Shown here piece by piece: positions 41,577 to 55,088 of a stretch of DNA of 64,000 nucleotides (within the stretch, counting starts at the first letter, position 1; every line of letters begins with the position of its first letter). A model generated the notes under the pieces. It worked only from the letters and a program-made list of their open reading frames with translations, did no database searches and was not told the origin of the DNA. The position numbers and the translations under genes are program-made. Origin of the DNA: Lasiosphaeris hirsuta (taxonomy: Eukaryota > Ascomycota > Sordariomycetes > Sordariales > Lasiosphaeriaceae); NCBI GenBank assembly GCA_030549175.1, contig JAUKUA010000001.1, positions 2,666,001 through 2,730,000 on the forward strand, read 5' to 3'.

Positions 41577-44500
41577 GGTGGTGACTCGGGGGGGGGGGCG
41601 CTCTCTCTGTCACTATTGATGCCGTTATCGTCGAGCTCAGTAGGGCAATGGCGCTGGGGCGTGGATATCGGAAAGTCGAATGTGATGCATTGCAAAGTCA
41701 AAGGCGATCAGCTCACGAAAATGCGGAGAAGATGAGGTCCATGATGAAACACACTTTGGCCGGGAATGGCACTCGCGAGGCTTGGGCGGTCGTCCATGTT
41801 TCTTGATACAGGGGATGTCGCAGATGTGCAGTTGGGCAGTCGCAGCTGGTGAAGCCCTGGAGCCGCGTAACCCTGGCTGGTACCTGACGGATGCCCCTGA
41901 GTCCCGCGAGGCTGACACTGAGATGGTGCAAGACTGCCCCGCTCGCGCCACGTGCCAGAAGCTTTCCCCCTGACATTGATGTCAGTGTCGGCTCCCGATT
42001 GGGTGGCTTAATTGCGGGGTTATTCACCTCCACTGGGAGATGGCCTAGCCTTGTCGAGCCGCTAGGGTCGTGTTTTGCCTCTCTTCATTCTTCTTGGTCG
42101 CCTGCTGGCCTCCACGATGGTGGAGCTGGGTGCTTCCTTCTCCCCTCCCCACAGCGGAGATCGGCAACTCGAGGTTTATGTGAATTCGCGACAGTGCGGC
42201 CAGCGAAGCGAAGCGCGAACTGAAAAATTGTAATGATCTCCCTTTGTCCTTGGTTGCATGCCGACGACGGCCTGTGACCCCCTCTCGGCGACATCTATAA
42301 TATACGGTGGCTTCGGCTTTTATCTGCAGCACATCGAACATCACAGCTTCCAGAAGGAATTCCTGGTCGGCATCTCCGTCCAGCCATGCCCTCTCGCGCT
42401 TGAAATAGCAGGGAAAGGGCATCCGTGAAGGGAGCACTCTCGGACAACCCCTTCCGCCAATCTGTATCCCCCCCGCGCATCTATTGCCATGGCACCTGCT
42501 TTCGACGTCAAACGTACCCTGCCATAGATGAGGCGAAGAGCCCCAATCGCTGTGGGCTAGTATATGCCGTGTTTGTTGCCCCCTCGGTTCTGTGTTGGGC
42601 AAATCAACGGCCTGGCCCATGTCCTCCTCCCCCTCGGTTGACCGGCCTGCAAGTCGCGTCTATCCGTCGCGGTGGGGCCTTTTGAAAGTACGGGGGAGGG
42701 ATTTCGCGCCATCATCCCAAGTCGAAATATGATGCGACAGCAGGCTATTTTGGATGAACCTAGGCCGGGCAGTAGTCTACTATCGCCGATGCCTACCACA
42801 CCATCTCTTCAAATCTTGTGCGGGGAAAACGGGGTCAAGCTAAGTTGCGCGGCATGTAAGCGACGCAACGAAGACACGGTAAAATACACGCCCAACGAGC
42901 ATCCAGGGAAGAGTTCGGGAATGGCCAAGAGCAAAAGGATCTGGCCAAACGCCCATGCTTACCAGGGGGCTAACGGGCACCAAGCCAAGGTGGGATCGGT
43001 GAACCAGGTTTTCAACACGAAACCGAGTTCTGGGGTGCTTGGTTCAGCATGCTGGTGCTGCCCCCCCCCCCGGCTGCTTCCGACTCGGGTCCGAATCCGC
43101 AACGGCGATCACCCGCCGGCGACCGCGATGCCCACCGGGTGGCTTGATACTGAGCCAACTCCGGAGTCTAGGTTCGCATTTGGCTGCAGCTGGGCGGAAC
43201 ATTGGGTGCTGCCGCGCCAATCTCCGTTCAGACATCGGAGGGTTTGGATGATTACTGTGATCGGCCGCCGCAATGTCACCTTCTGATCCTTGGGCTGGAG
43301 GAGGCACAGATCGTGCCTGACTGTGTGTATGCATTGATCTGCTGCCCGCCGCTTACATTTCGCATCAATGTTCCGTTTTGCACTAAACAGGTCTATATTG
43401 ACGCCAGCGAGGACAAGTTGGTGAAGTGGTGTTGTGGCCCTCAGCCAAGGAGAAAGAAGGGCGCATTTGAGTTTTGCGCCGCTTCTCTAACAAGTAATAC
43501 TCCAGCACCGCCCATGTAAACAGCAAGGATGATATAATATTACCCTCGAGGCGGTGTCACCCCTTTGTTTGCATGCCAACGTGTCAGCTCCGTCTCAACC
43601 CGTATCTTACGTCGAGTCCGTGTGGAACATGCTGCCCTCGCTCCAACCCCCGTCAGCGAGAGGGACAACGCATTCCAGAGGCGAACAGTGCCCAGTTGGG
43701 ACGAGCTGTCACTGGAGTGATTTCCAAAGGGCGGGTTGCACACAAGCGGCAGCTAGGGCAAGCCACCATCTGTTGCGATTTGCAGACTCTTCGGACCACA
43801 GACAAAGGGCTGAGAGGGCAGCCAAGCCGCCCCGGGGCTATGTCTCAAACGAGTCCGACTTGATGTTTGAACTCCTATTCTCTAAGCCGTAGGATTCGAG
43901 TTCCGAGTTTCGATGTTTTGTCGCTCGCTCTCTCTCGTACCCATGTGCTGGATGGTGCTGTGGTGCTGGACCTAGCCTTACACCCGGCATGTTCCCTAAT
44001 TGGGCCCCACGACTCGAAGTAAGCAAGGTAAACCACATCGCCGGATTAGTGAGACTCGGCTGTTGGGGGCTGGTTGGCTGGTCCCTTGGCCCAGGCCAGC
44101 TGTCAGGTGGGAGCTTGGTTGGTCTCTCGCCGGTGACTGGATTCCCCGGAGGCGGGACCTGGGGTAAAAAGCCTCCCCCGTTTCCCGTTCTTATCCCAAT
44201 GGACCGCCCCATTGCCGGACCGTAGCCACGACGGGCTTGCCGAGCAGTGTATGCGTTCGGCTTCGAGCAACCTGAATAGGAACAGCTGGCGATGACTGTT
44301 GAGCAATGGCCGAGCCCGTGGTGTGCATGCTACTACGTTGTATGCAAATGGAGCATTTATGCCCGAGGAAGGGAAACGCCTTGCACTATTCACCTACCGA
44401 ATCCTGACCACGTTGGGCGGGGATGGACGAAAAAAGTCCGGTGGGCAAAGAGGTGGGAGGTCCTGTGTTCCAGAAAGACGAGATCCCAGGCGGGCGGAGA

Positions 44501-44847
44501 GATGAGGCGGGAAGGTCGCTGAATTACCGAATGTTCCAATTCCAATCCGGTGAGGTGACGAAATGATGAAAAGGAGAGACGACGGGGGCGGTCCATCTGC
44601 TGCATTGCTTGCTGCACAGAATTACCTGGTTCAAAGTTAGTCGCTCCAAGACGCAACAAGGGATCTCGGGAAGGCACAAGGCGCATCCAAAGACCTCCAA
44701 CCGTTCTTGCTTCCTCTGATGTTGCACGAATCGGCAGGGACAAAGCCGGCAATGTGCTCGAATCGCAAAAGCAGTCCATTCCTGGTTCTGGACTTTGGAT
44801 TTTGCCATCGTTGGGCAACAGCCGCCTCGTTTTGGGAATATTTCCGC

Positions 44848-44899
44848 AGTTCTGCAATTCTGCAGTTCGCAATTCGTAATTCGCAATTCTGTAGCAGTG
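44848..44899. repeat. Short repeat of GCAATTC/GCAGTTC units
   Basis: A run of about ten-base units (CTGCAATT, CTGCAGTT, CGCAATTCGTAATTCGCAATTCTG) in tandem and inverted order in the spacer. Confidence 0.6.
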
Positions 44900-45030
44900 C
44901 TAGGCCTCTCGGGGCATGCATGAGCAAATCGGGGAATCTGCAAGTCTTGTGAGGCCTGACGATTCCAGGGCGCTCCCGATTGAGGCCTGTCGGATTTATT
45001 TGCCTGGGCCAATTTGCACACGTCGGACGC

Positions 45031-45091
45031 CGCTGCTTGGTGCTGCTTGGTGCTGCTTGGGTGCTACCGCTGCCGCTGCCGCTGCCGCTGC
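45031..45091. repeat. Tandem repeats (TGCTGCTTGG)3 and (CCGCTG)4
   Basis: Three 10-bp units of TGCTGCTTGG are followed after a short gap by about four CCGCTG units. Both are in non-coding DNA. Confidence 0.8.
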
Positions 45092-46589
45092 GAGATTCCC
45101 CATGTATGGATGTACCTTTTTATCGAACAGCTCCTTTGACTAGCGGGGTACGGTACATATAGCTACCCGCGAGCCGGCTCCTGACTGGCCGGAGGGCAGC
45201 TGGGGAGGCGTAAATGCGCCTGGGGTTAATATTGGACACTCCTTTTTTGTTAGCCTGGCACCCCGGCGAGTGGTAAGGTGGCACTTGCTTTGCTACTGCT
45301 TGCCAAAGCAACGCCCAGTTTCCTGCGTTGAAATGCAGCGTCGACCGTAGGGCCGCATCTTTGAATGGGAGCGAGGTTGACTGGCGATTTTGAATGCCCA
45401 CCGCTCCACTTCGCCCTTCACCTTTTCTTTTTGCTACCCTCGTCAGGGACCTTGCCTTGTGCTGTTCCTATCCCATCGCCCAGTCGACGTCGGCCCCAGC
45501 ATCAATTTACTGCTGCCGGCTTGTTTTCTCCCTTTCTCTTTTACTACCGGGCACGCCGGCATCTTGCTCGCTGGGAATTCGAAGTCAGAGCCGAGATTGA
45601 AATCGTCACGCGTCCGAATCGTTTTGCACCAAGAAAAAATATTGTCACGTCTGGAGTCCGCTATATTTTTCCCCTCTCGACCTCGACGACTTGACGACTT
45701 TTTTCTACCTCAGCCCCCCCCCCCCCCGCGCGTTTTCCTCCATGCACTCGATCGCTTGCGGTATCGCTTGTCAGTGATCGCGACACTGCTCCAGTCCACG
45801 GTCGGCTGTTGTCACGCCCTCAACCTCTGGGTAGCTCTCGCCGACTTTACCTCCCCATGCGGCATTCGGCCCACACGATCTTTTTTCAGCCCTGCCAGTA
45901 TTTCGACGTCATCCGCCGCCAGGATTGCTCCGCAGTTCGACACCTGTCCCTTGCCCCATAATCGAAACTTCGTCCAGTTCTGACAGGCCCTCCCAAGACA
46001 ACAAGACCACTTTTACCAAGAACACCCGAGGGAGACCGAGCCGATTTGAGTTACAACGGTCACTGAAGCCAGGTGCATCTTGCGTTATAAGTGCCGGTCT
46101 TCGCATTGTCGGCCACAACAACAGCATCACCGGTAGCCGGCACAGCCACACACGTCGGTGCTTGGAGCGAAGCGTGCTGTTGCACTCTTTCACTGGGATC
46201 CAGTAATAAGAAATTATTCAAGGCGACAATTTTAGAGCTTTCGGCAGCCTGTCGAGCAAGTTGCGTGGACTCGTCCGTAATCGAGCCTCCGTGGTCAATA
46301 AAGAAAGCAGAACTGCCGAAGCACGTTGAGGTTGAGACACAGAACGCAACCCATGTGTTTTCTGGCCTGGTACCTTTAATAACCCGACAACTCGTGGCTC
46401 GTCCGAACTTGCAAACCCCAAAAGAAGCAGATTCTGCATGCTAGTTTGCGACAAAGCCGCCCGGGCCTCTGAAATCGTTGCCGGGTTGCCCTGTGGATCT
46501 TAGGGTGAACTCAACTCGTCTCTTGCCACTTTGGTCCCGCAAGACAGGTAGGTAAAGTCACAAGACGCACGTTGCCCGCACTCAACTTA

Positions 46590-49500
46590 ATGGACAGCCG
46601 GCCTACAACGGCTGAATCCAAACATCACTACCAGGCTAGTCCGTGGCCGCGTGCTCCATCTGGCTCCGCTACTCCTAGAGCCAACCCGGTGTCTACGCCC
46701 GACTCTTCGCCAGCCTATTTTCCTAGCCACTTGGACCTCCTGCCGATCCTCTTCCCTCAGCAATCATTCTACGACAGACTCCTGCAGTATAACAAGCTTG
46801 TCTCTGCTGGCCGAGGAGGCGGTGGCGGACTGCAAACACCTCCCCTTCCTGCCCTCTCTCCGCACGCGCAGTCGACAAACCGCTCGCGCTCCTCTTCCAA
46901 AGTGTCGACCAAGGATAGCCCCCACTCGAAGCCTGGCGCTCAGAGCTGCCATGGGAATAGAGCAGCAAAGACATCAAACATCGCCGACCGCGTGCTCATA
47001 GCACCGGGCAAGGAGTCAGCTGCCAAAATGTCGGGAAAGAAACATTCCGAACAGGTCACGAACCACACCCTGCCAGCAAGACCGCCGCCGCCCTCGTCTC
47101 AGAGCAACCACCTTCCAGCAGCCCAACAGTCGAGTTCTGTGCCCTCTACGCCCCACCAGCACGCCCGTAAGTTCTCGTTCGGGTCTCGGGAACCATCGCC
47201 TGGGGCGACCCAGAACCATTCGCCGCGCTCTGCCTACTCCGAGACCAATGTCAATGTTCCATCGCTACGGCCGCTTCCTCCTCGGAATGGGGGGTGCCGA
47301 TTTGAGACTGCTGTCACCCACCCGCCCCGGCGAATACCCTACAGCATCGGGACCGACAGGCTAGAGAAGATAGACCTCGAGAAGATCAAGAGCAGACTAT
47401 CAGAAGACGATGAGCGCAAGCTGAGCACAGACATGCGAGAACTCTATGATCGGTTATTGCCCACCAAGGAGGTTGAGATTAATCGGAAGAAGTTGGTTCA
47501 AAAGTTGGAGAAGCTGTTCAACGATGAGTGGCCTGGGAATGCTATCCAGGTTCACCTCTTTGGCTCATCCGGCAACCTTCTCTGCTCGGATGATTCTGAT
47601 GGTTGGTGATATTGCGAATGCCTGAGTGATCTCTTAGCTGACATTGAACAGTGGATATTTGCATCACAACAACCTGGAGGGGCATGGAGAACGTGTGCTT
47701 GATTGCCGATTTTCTGGACAGACGTAGGGTTTTCCCGCTTTGCCAGATTGATAAAGAGACTAATACCCTACAGATGGAATGAAAAAGGTGGTATGTGTCA
47801 AGTCTGCCAAGGTGCCCATCGTCAAGATGTGGGATCCCGAGCTCAATTTGGCTTGCGATATGAATGTCAACAACACCTTGGCTTTGGAGAACACACGCAT
47901 GGTACGTACCTACGTCGGCATTGACGATAGGGTACGGCAACTTGCCATGGTCATCAAATATTGGACGCGGAGGAGAATTCTCAACGAAGCAGGTAAGCCG
48001 CTATCGAACTCTTGGTGCCAATCGAACCCGATCTCACACTTGCATAGCGTTCGGCGGCACATTAAGTTCTTATACGTGGATTTGCTTAATCATCGCATTT
48101 TTGCAAGTACGGGAGCCACCGATTCTCCCGGCATTGCACCAGCTTCATGACAAGAAGCTGCTGAGGAAGGACGGGACTCGCAGCGAGTTCGCTGACGACT
48201 TAGACAAGCTGCGTGGGCTTGGCGCTAAGAACAAGGACAGCATCGCAGCGCTTCTCTTCCAATTCTTCCGATTCTACGCGCACGAGTTCGACTACGATAA
48301 GCATGCGCTATCAATAAGATTCGGAAAGCTTCTGACTAAGGTGGAAAAGAAGTGGCATCTTGGTAATAACAATATGCTCTGTATCGAGGAACCATTCAAT
48401 ACGATGCGCAACCTTGGTAACACAGCTGACGACACATCATTTCGGGGACTCCACATGGAGCTGCGGAGAGCCTTTGATCTCATTTCTGAGGGCAAGTTTG
48501 AGGAGTGCTGTGAGCAGTACGTGTATCCGAAGGAAGAGGAAAGGGTATGGCACAAACCCACCGTCGGGCCAAGGCCGATATTGGTTAGGAGCTCCTCACA
48601 ACAACAATCTGCTCGAGGCGGCCGTGGCGGCAGGTATCGCGGCAACCAACATATCCACCGGAACGGGAACTCTAGCCGTCGGGCGTCCTCAAGCGTGGCT
48701 TACGACACGAATGGCGCTTTCGCCCAGCCCGCCATGGCCCCACCTATGACGCCCCAGCATTACTTGTGGTACCAGCAGGCAAACTCACAGATGGGAATCT
48801 CACAGGACCTGCTCTCTTCGTCGCTGTTGGCTGCCCAAGAGAATATGCAATTCCATTTGTTCACGCACGCTCAGCAGCTAAACCAGCACGCTGCAATTGT
48901 ACGGATGCAAGGTGGACCGGCGCAAACGCCGGATAGATCACGCACGAATTCGTTTGACAACCCACCGTTGTCAGCCCCTCTCCGGCCAGAGATGCTGTAT
49001 AACTTTCCAATTCCTCTCCAAGGCCAGCCCTACTACCACACCGGGTTCACAACGTTCCCTTCCTCGCCGTCTCCGGCGACAGCATCCGAATTCAGAAGGA
49101 GCCTCCATCGAGGGACGGTAGCCAGTGACTCGGGTGCCTCGACTGGCAGCGGTGCCCTTAGGTCGCAATCCCAGCCAGCGTCGAGAAGCCCCATGCCGAC
49201 TGCCCCATCTCTCGCCGGCTACCCGACGACGCAGGCTCACCACGGGATGTCTACTCTCCCCTCACGCCATATCAACGGGGCTTCCATTCCCAGCTTCACG
49301 CCAGATGAACTGACGGATAAAGACTTTGACGATGCCCCCACAAAACCTCTATCGGAGTCCCCTCAGGAGAATGATGGTGGGCGAGTAATGGGATGCTACA
49401 TGAGTGATAATCAAAGCCCAGCACGAAAGGTCACTAACGGCTTCCCAAGCGCGGTGCCGACGTTCGGTGACCTTAGCCACGGCGCTCAGGGGCGGCGCCG

Positions 49501-50548
49501 TTTGTCGACCGATCAATTGCCCCAGTCGATTTTGGATCGAAGAATGAAGCGGACGTCCAGATCACCCTCTCCACTGGGACATGCTAGAGCCTTCTCGGTG
49601 GGAACGAACTCGGCGCCGCTGGCATCAGCAACATTCCACGCAAACGGGAAGCTCACCCCAAATCGGGCGCCAATGGTGGTAAATGGGTCCAAGCCGGTCC
49701 CAACTCCAATTTCCACCCGCCTTACAACTGCAACGGAGCACATCTCATCAGACGATGCCAACTTTGACAATCCATTACACATCAACCAAGGGCAGGCTTT
49801 CACTGGGTCATGGGCCGACCAGCCAACCTTCCATCCCGCCAGTTCTGCTGCCGTGGAACCCAGCCCGCCAATGTTTTCAAGTCAGCCATGCATAGTCAAC
49901 GGCTCTTCTTCCGGTCGGTCACCCATAACAAGCCAAGCGATGGCTGATGCCTCATTCCAGCAACGTGTGGCGGCAGGGACCGCTCTACAAAATGGCATCC
50001 CGTACGCATCCGTGATTGGCGACATGAATGGCATTCCCGGATTTTCGCCTCCGTCGACCGGCAGGTCGCAGACCATACTTCGTCAGCAGCCAAATGGGTT
50101 AGCGCCTTTGGATCTTGCGACGGGTGATTTTGCGGCTGTTCAGGACCTTCAGCATCTCTCCCCGGTTTACGAGAACCGCACACCATCCCCAACAGCCGTG
50201 CGTCGGTTTGATGCACCAGCTGTTGTCCAGTATTCCAAGGCTCTGTCCGCGGTGTCCGGGAAGGATTCCCGGTCGGACCTTTCCAAGTTGACCCAGAAGA
50301 CGCCGCCAACAGGGCCCTCGGTTAAGCACGACAGTGTCAATCGCTCTCCCATTCTCGACTCAAGACTAGGCGGCTCTACCGGCGTGAATGGTATCACAAG
50401 AGAAAGTGGACACGTTCGTGCTGCAAAGAGCCAGAGTGAAAACTGGGAAAGGCCAAAAACCAGGAAGAAAGGCGTCGCTGACCTGAAGAAGGCAGCGAGT
50501 GGCTCCGAACAGATGCCGAAAAACGATTCCGAACGCAAGGGTGGTTGA
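46590..50548 (+). CDS. Cid1-family (noncanonical poly(A)/poly(U) polymerase) nucleotidyltransferase, 1267 residues
   Basis: Exons 46590-47601, 47652-47723, 47774-47992 and 48048-50548 sum to 3804 nt, in phase at each of three short introns. The N-terminal 250 residues are Ser/Pro-rich. The polymerase-beta-type catalytic domain follows: HLFGSSGNLLCSDDSDVDICI with GSS at about 325-327 and the metal-binding Asp pair D337/D339, then HGMKKVVCVKSAKVPIVKMWD and the third Asp in NLACDMNVNN. The PAP/25A-associated region contains AFGGTLSSYTWICLIIAFLQ, HEFDYDKHALSIRFG and LCIEEPFNTMRNLGN. The C-terminal 650 residues are disordered, Ser/Pro-rich. It probably adds A or U tails to RNA, with a role in cytoplasmic or nuclear RNA decay; which one is not decidable. 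The catalytic residues are intact. Confidence 0.92.
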
Positions 50549-53276
50549 GGAGGCAAAACGACTGGCAACAGATAGCGGCCGTCCCTCTTTGACAGGACCT
50601 TGCTCGAGGTTCGCCGAGTTGCTTCTTGGATACGTCCAGTCTGACTCTTGCAGACGGTGCGAGGGGGGTTCTACATTGGACAGCTGCTTCAGGATCTTAA
50701 TGTTGGAGCGCTTGCAACGTCTTGGCGGTCTATAGCCTGAGCTGGTCACCGTACCTAGTGTTGGGGTATTTACCATGCGGTCGGCATACCGAGATTGACC
50801 AATGACATCGAGCGACACGTCAATCTTGAGGCCTCGAGTTTCACACAATGGAGCGCGGCTTCTTTTTGCCTGCAATATTCGGCACAGATATAATCGTAAA
50901 CCAGCCAAACGAGAGGTGTTTGTTGCCTACCCTCCTCTCCGTTCCTTTTCGCATTATGAGTTTATAGATATGGTTGTCAGCACCATACTCGAAAAAAAAA
51001 ATGCATACCCAGCACCGAGTGCGAGACACAGCCGGTGTCGATCGGCCTCAGCCTACATCGTCATAACTTGACGTTGACCGGTGAACCAGAGGACAACATC
51101 CGAAAACGCAGGGGCTTTCTACTAGAAATCATACCCAGTGGGTCTTTTTTCCCAGGATTGAGCAACTAGACGGATCAGGACAAGACATGCTATCAAAATG
51201 GGTGGAGAGGGGGTTGCGTTGGACGGCTTAATATGCCCCCCTTTCCGGTTCCCCCTTTCATACCGTCTAGCTGTCGGATATCACCTAGAGTCGGAGATGA
51301 GAAGTCCACAGCAGCAAAGAATTTGCATTTTCGGCATTTACAGAGGAGCATCAGGAAAGCAGGCAAGCAGCAAAGTGGTTCAGCGGTTTTAGCGGGTTAG
51401 CACGGGTTGACTTGTGGTTTCTTACGAGGCTCTTTTCTCTCTGTTTTTGACGGGGTTCTTTTTGCTTATTCTGGGTTACGGTTCTCTCGACCTTTAACAT
51501 TGATCAGCCTGAATGATATCAGAATCGTGGAAAAGCGCCTCGTTTGTATCTTCCCCGTCGTCACATTCCTCGGCGTGGTTCCGTGGCTGATCTGATGTCT
51601 TTGGATCACTGCACGGGACAATTTGTCGTGATAGGGGCGGTGAGCTGCCAGGACGAATGTCTGTCCACTATCAAGGCTGATGAGAAACTGGGAAGTTTTC
51701 TTTCCGTTTTTCTTTTTTCTTTTCCTTTTCTGTATGGAGTTGGGGCTCTTTTCATGTTTCCTCCCCGCATTGATTGAGCAGGCAAAGGGGGTTGGTTGGT
51801 TCAGTCGCTCTTCTGTTGGTTTGACTGCCCACGAAAGCATGTTTTTGATACCAAAAACTTCATTTTTCCTTTTCTTTTATAGAAGGCTTATTAGACGGGG
51901 GAGGGGGGCGGAAGAGGTTGGTCGGCTTCTGGGGAAACATTGGGGCCAACTGGAAATTTGGTACAGCAACAAGCAAGAATAAGCAACAACTCGAACACTG
52001 GGATTCATGATTAGGGGAGGATGGGGAAACATTACGGAAACTTGGGCTGGAATGGAACTGACTGGGTTGATAGAAGTTGATGGATGAGTGATGGGGGAAG
52101 GAAGACAGCGGTGGGTTTGTGTTTGGACTGGTTGTGCCGAGTTGTGTATGTGTGTATATGTAAGAGGGTCAAGGGGTATAAAAAATGCCAAGATATAAAA
52201 CCGGAATAAAAAATGATGAAAATTATTAAATCTCACTTACGGTGGTCAGGTGTGCCAAGTGATCAGGAGGCGTGGTGTTTGCTTCATGGTGGAAGACCAT
52301 TCAGACAACGTACTTTGACTGAAGTCGGAGCGCACCAAAACCTCCACTCCTCATTTGCCATGCTGCTTTTACATCGCAAACTATTCGTTTCTGCCATCAT
52401 CTCGAAACGGAAATCTAAAGATCCGGCCGGCGACACTAGGCGGCGAGGATTACGGATGGGGAGGATTGGGGGGCGGAGGACGCCCAGCCGGCACGAGCCG
52501 AGACCGAGAACAAGGCGGGCGCATATATCCCTGTTGAGGATCTCGTTCGTTTGCTTCGCATGGCCGATTCAGTGGGGCCTTGACCTGGGTGTACAAGCCG
52601 GGGGAGGGGGTCTTGGCAGCCGCGCCAATGAGGGCAAGCTTTTGGCTCGTGGTGGCTTGCTGCAATGTCGATCCGCTTTTTCTCTCTTGGGGTGTTGCAG
52701 CCGTGAAGGTAGTGAAGGCAGCCACAGACGGGAGGGATTTCGACGGTGATTGGATTGCGAGTTGTTTGGTAGTTATATCTGGGTGTCAGGGGGTAGACGT
52801 TAAGAGTGTTGGTGGTTCGAGGCTAGAGAACGCATTTTTCTTTTCCTTTTCTGGCCGAGAATCAAGAGTGAGGCCAGGAAGTTGAGAAGTTCTGGGTGGA
52901 GATGAAATAAATTGCGGTATCCAACATGGTGAGGGCGAAAGAGCAGTTGATTGAGGTATCTACACACGCCTCTTGAATACATAACTGATATCATGCTCAT
53001 ACGATTTGAGATTAACAACTCAGATTGGAGGTGCGTTTCACTCCACCGCCGCTCCATCAGCAGCTTCTCTTCCCACTTCGAATTAGAGCAACCTATCAAC
53101 CTGGCTTCCAGGTTATTCTCCCCGTTTCAGGGCAAGGAAGTGCCATAACTCCTCCCATAGGTATCTACCCATATTTACAAAACCCCTGCAACACCCCGTA
53201 TCTTAACCCCAAAGGCACCAAATAACAATGCTGCTTAGACGGACATAGTTTTTAACAGAATGTATCCTCATTTCCC
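50549..53276. other. 2.7-kb spacer between Cid1-family gene and TM protein gene
   Basis: No supported gene. Frames on both strands include a minus-strand Pro-rich peptide at 52450-52725 that lacks an ATG start and was not accepted. T-rich stretches at 51690-51730 lie in the middle. Confidence 0.45.
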
Positions 53277-54413
53277 TTAGACAGCCCAATAAACGTCCAT
53301 CTTTACGCTGCGAACGTAGTTAACCCATGCTGGAAATCTCGCCATGCCCCACACAGTCACCACATCACCGAGCCGGAGATCACGCACAAACTTCCCATCC
53401 CCAGTAGCCGTACCTCGTCCTTTACTTGCCAGAGCCACGGCAGCCACTTCATTCGTCTCGTCGTCGTCATCGGTACATGCCCAAACGACGCGATGCTCCT
53501 GGAGTTCCCTGAGTGCCGTCACATTGCATTGTATCTTGTGCTCTTCTGACGGGAGTGTGGTATGTCGGAGGAAGTGCTGGTTTGAATCCGAGTCCAGCTC
53601 AACGACCGGGTAAACGGGTGAGAGATCGGCTGGGTTGAGTGACGGCTGCGGCACGCTCGAGGCTTCGGATCCCGCCTCGTTTCCACTTTCATCGCGGCTC
53701 CATCGCTCGATTCCAGCCTCGAACCACGTCCACGAGCCGTTGTATGTGCCATGGTATTGCCGCTCGCCGCTCCACCCCTGGTCGCGACTTTGGATGGTGA
53801 AGACAATCTTGCGGCAGGGGTGTGCGAGTGTCGGCACGGGTGAGGCGATCAATTCTTGGAAGGTTTCGACCGGAAATTCATCGCCAACGGGTTTCGGCGG
53901 TGTTGGGGGGTGGTGACTTTCGGCCCTCTCCCGCGGAGGCCACCTTGGAAATCCGAGGGGAACGCTACGGAGCTGGCAGGAGGAATAGTGTTAGCAAGGA
54001 TCAACTAGTGGAGACTCCAAAAAGCTTACCAGCAACTCATTCTCTGGGCCGTGGTACCCGCCTCTGATGCTGTAGTCACCATTCGAAGTAAATTCAGTCG
54101 TCGTGTGTGGCCAGTACTCGGCTTGATCCACAATATTGTCGATGATCTCTGGAGGGAGAAGAAGCGACTTATTTAGCATGGCCTTGACGACGAGAACATC
54201 GAGGATGCTAGGCTCGTAGGTATGGGTACTGTTATCTTGTTGCTTGGAAGGATCGGTTTCACTGCCGCGGCTGGTATTGCTGGGCGGGATGTTGTCCGCG
54301 AGCCATGCCACCGAGGCAATTATGGCGACGATGAGAACAAATACTATCGCCGTGTTTATTTGAGAGGCATTCGAGATGTAGTCCCACAAATTGTGGAGGA
54401 AGGTGGTGGGCAT
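53277..54413 (-). CDS. Single-pass membrane protein, fungal, function unknown
   Basis: Exons 54030-54413 and 53277-53972 join to 359 residues; the splice (GTAAGC donor, GCTAAC branch, GCCAG acceptor) joins PENELL to LRSVPLGFPRWPPRER. Seen: one hydrophobic helix at about 20-40 (NTAIVFVLIVAIIASVAWLA), an F-box-like short segment LLLPPEIIDNIVDQAEYWPHTTTE at about 90-113, then a Tyr/Trp-rich beta-type domain (IVFTIQSRDQGWSG, GSWTWFEAGIERW) and the C-terminal VVTVWGMARFPAWVNYVRSVKMDVYW. The segment PPEIIDNIVDQAEYWP is common in uncharacterised Sordariomycete proteins of this type. No enzymatic motif was seen. The predicted topology has a short N-terminal end and a large globular part. Confidence 0.8.
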
Positions 54414-55088
54414 GATTGTTGCGTTGTGCCTTTGTCTAGGACATGAGTGGGCGGGGTGGGTCGGGCATGGAAGGTTGGGCTTTGCAGCTGCGGGTGCAGG
54501 CGGTATGTATGTGTAGCAACAGCGAGGCCTCACAGGTGAGGATCTAGGTAAAGTGAATCATAGACAGAGTTTGCAGAGCTAAAGTGTTGTTCCAAACACT
54601 GGGTTCGTGGCTCGGAGACGTCATCACCTATAATAAGGGGCTGGCTGCGCGTCGGGAGCAGGTGAGCTGAGCTTGCCCAAGTGTGCATTGAAACAGTGAC
54701 ATCACCCCACAAATCGATATCGATAGCTGTCTCCTAAGGGTCCGTGCTGTCGTTGACCCTGGGGGTAAGCTAAGCACCCCACACTTGGAAATTCAGCCAA
54801 CCAGGAGGGCCACGTGAGATGATGGAATGCTCCCTGCACTCCAGAGCTCCAAGGCGAGACCTCGAACGGGTGGGACGCTGGAGAAAGAGCTTTTTCGTAC
54901 GTAATGCCTACCAAGAGCCAGGAGGGAGAGCAGTTTTTCGACATGCCGCAGAATGCGGTATTTGTAACCATAATCACGGCGGTCAATTGAACTGCCCACT
55001 TATATCCGCTTGCCAGTTCTTCACTCAAACAGGCCCTCATCAACCATCACAGACCGCTGTCGAGTGCTGTCCCGTGCCGTCAAGGACA
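54414..55088. promoter_or_regulatory. Divergent region upstream of the serine O-acetyltransferase gene
   Basis: No gene is supported. The cysA frame is open back to an ATG at 54819, but the translation before 55089 is Cys- and Arg-rich and does not resemble a targeting peptide, so it is treated as leader. A CACGTGA core at 54811-54817 could be a Cbf1/bHLH site (CACGTG), which fits sulphur-amino-acid genes, but it is short. Confidence 0.4.

Larger units (their letters stand above)
41577..46589. other. 5-kb gene-poor region and long leader of the Cid1-family gene
   Basis: No gene is supported. It holds several overlapping frames of up to about 200 codons without domain signals. From about 45.4 kb the plus strand becomes pyrimidine-rich (CTTTTCTTTTTGC, a C15-type run near 45713-45727), as expected for the promoter and 5' leader of the large gene at 46590. 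Tandem repeats lie at about 44854-44898 and 45031-45091. Confidence 0.45.

Noticed and set aside
42045..43286. Several 190-204-codon frames in the 41.6-46.6 kb spacer
   Set aside because: They overlap each other on both strands, have no domain signals, and contain homopolymer-encoded runs.
52450..52725. Minus-strand Pro-rich peptide with protein-like segment KLALIGAAAKTPSPG
   Set aside because: No ATG start, no splice-supported upstream exon and no recognisable family.
54819..55088. N-terminal extension of the serine O-acetyltransferase from the upstream ATG
   Set aside because: The translation is Cys- and Arg-rich without similarity to a targeting peptide, while the ATG at 55089 begins a typical mitochondrial presequence.
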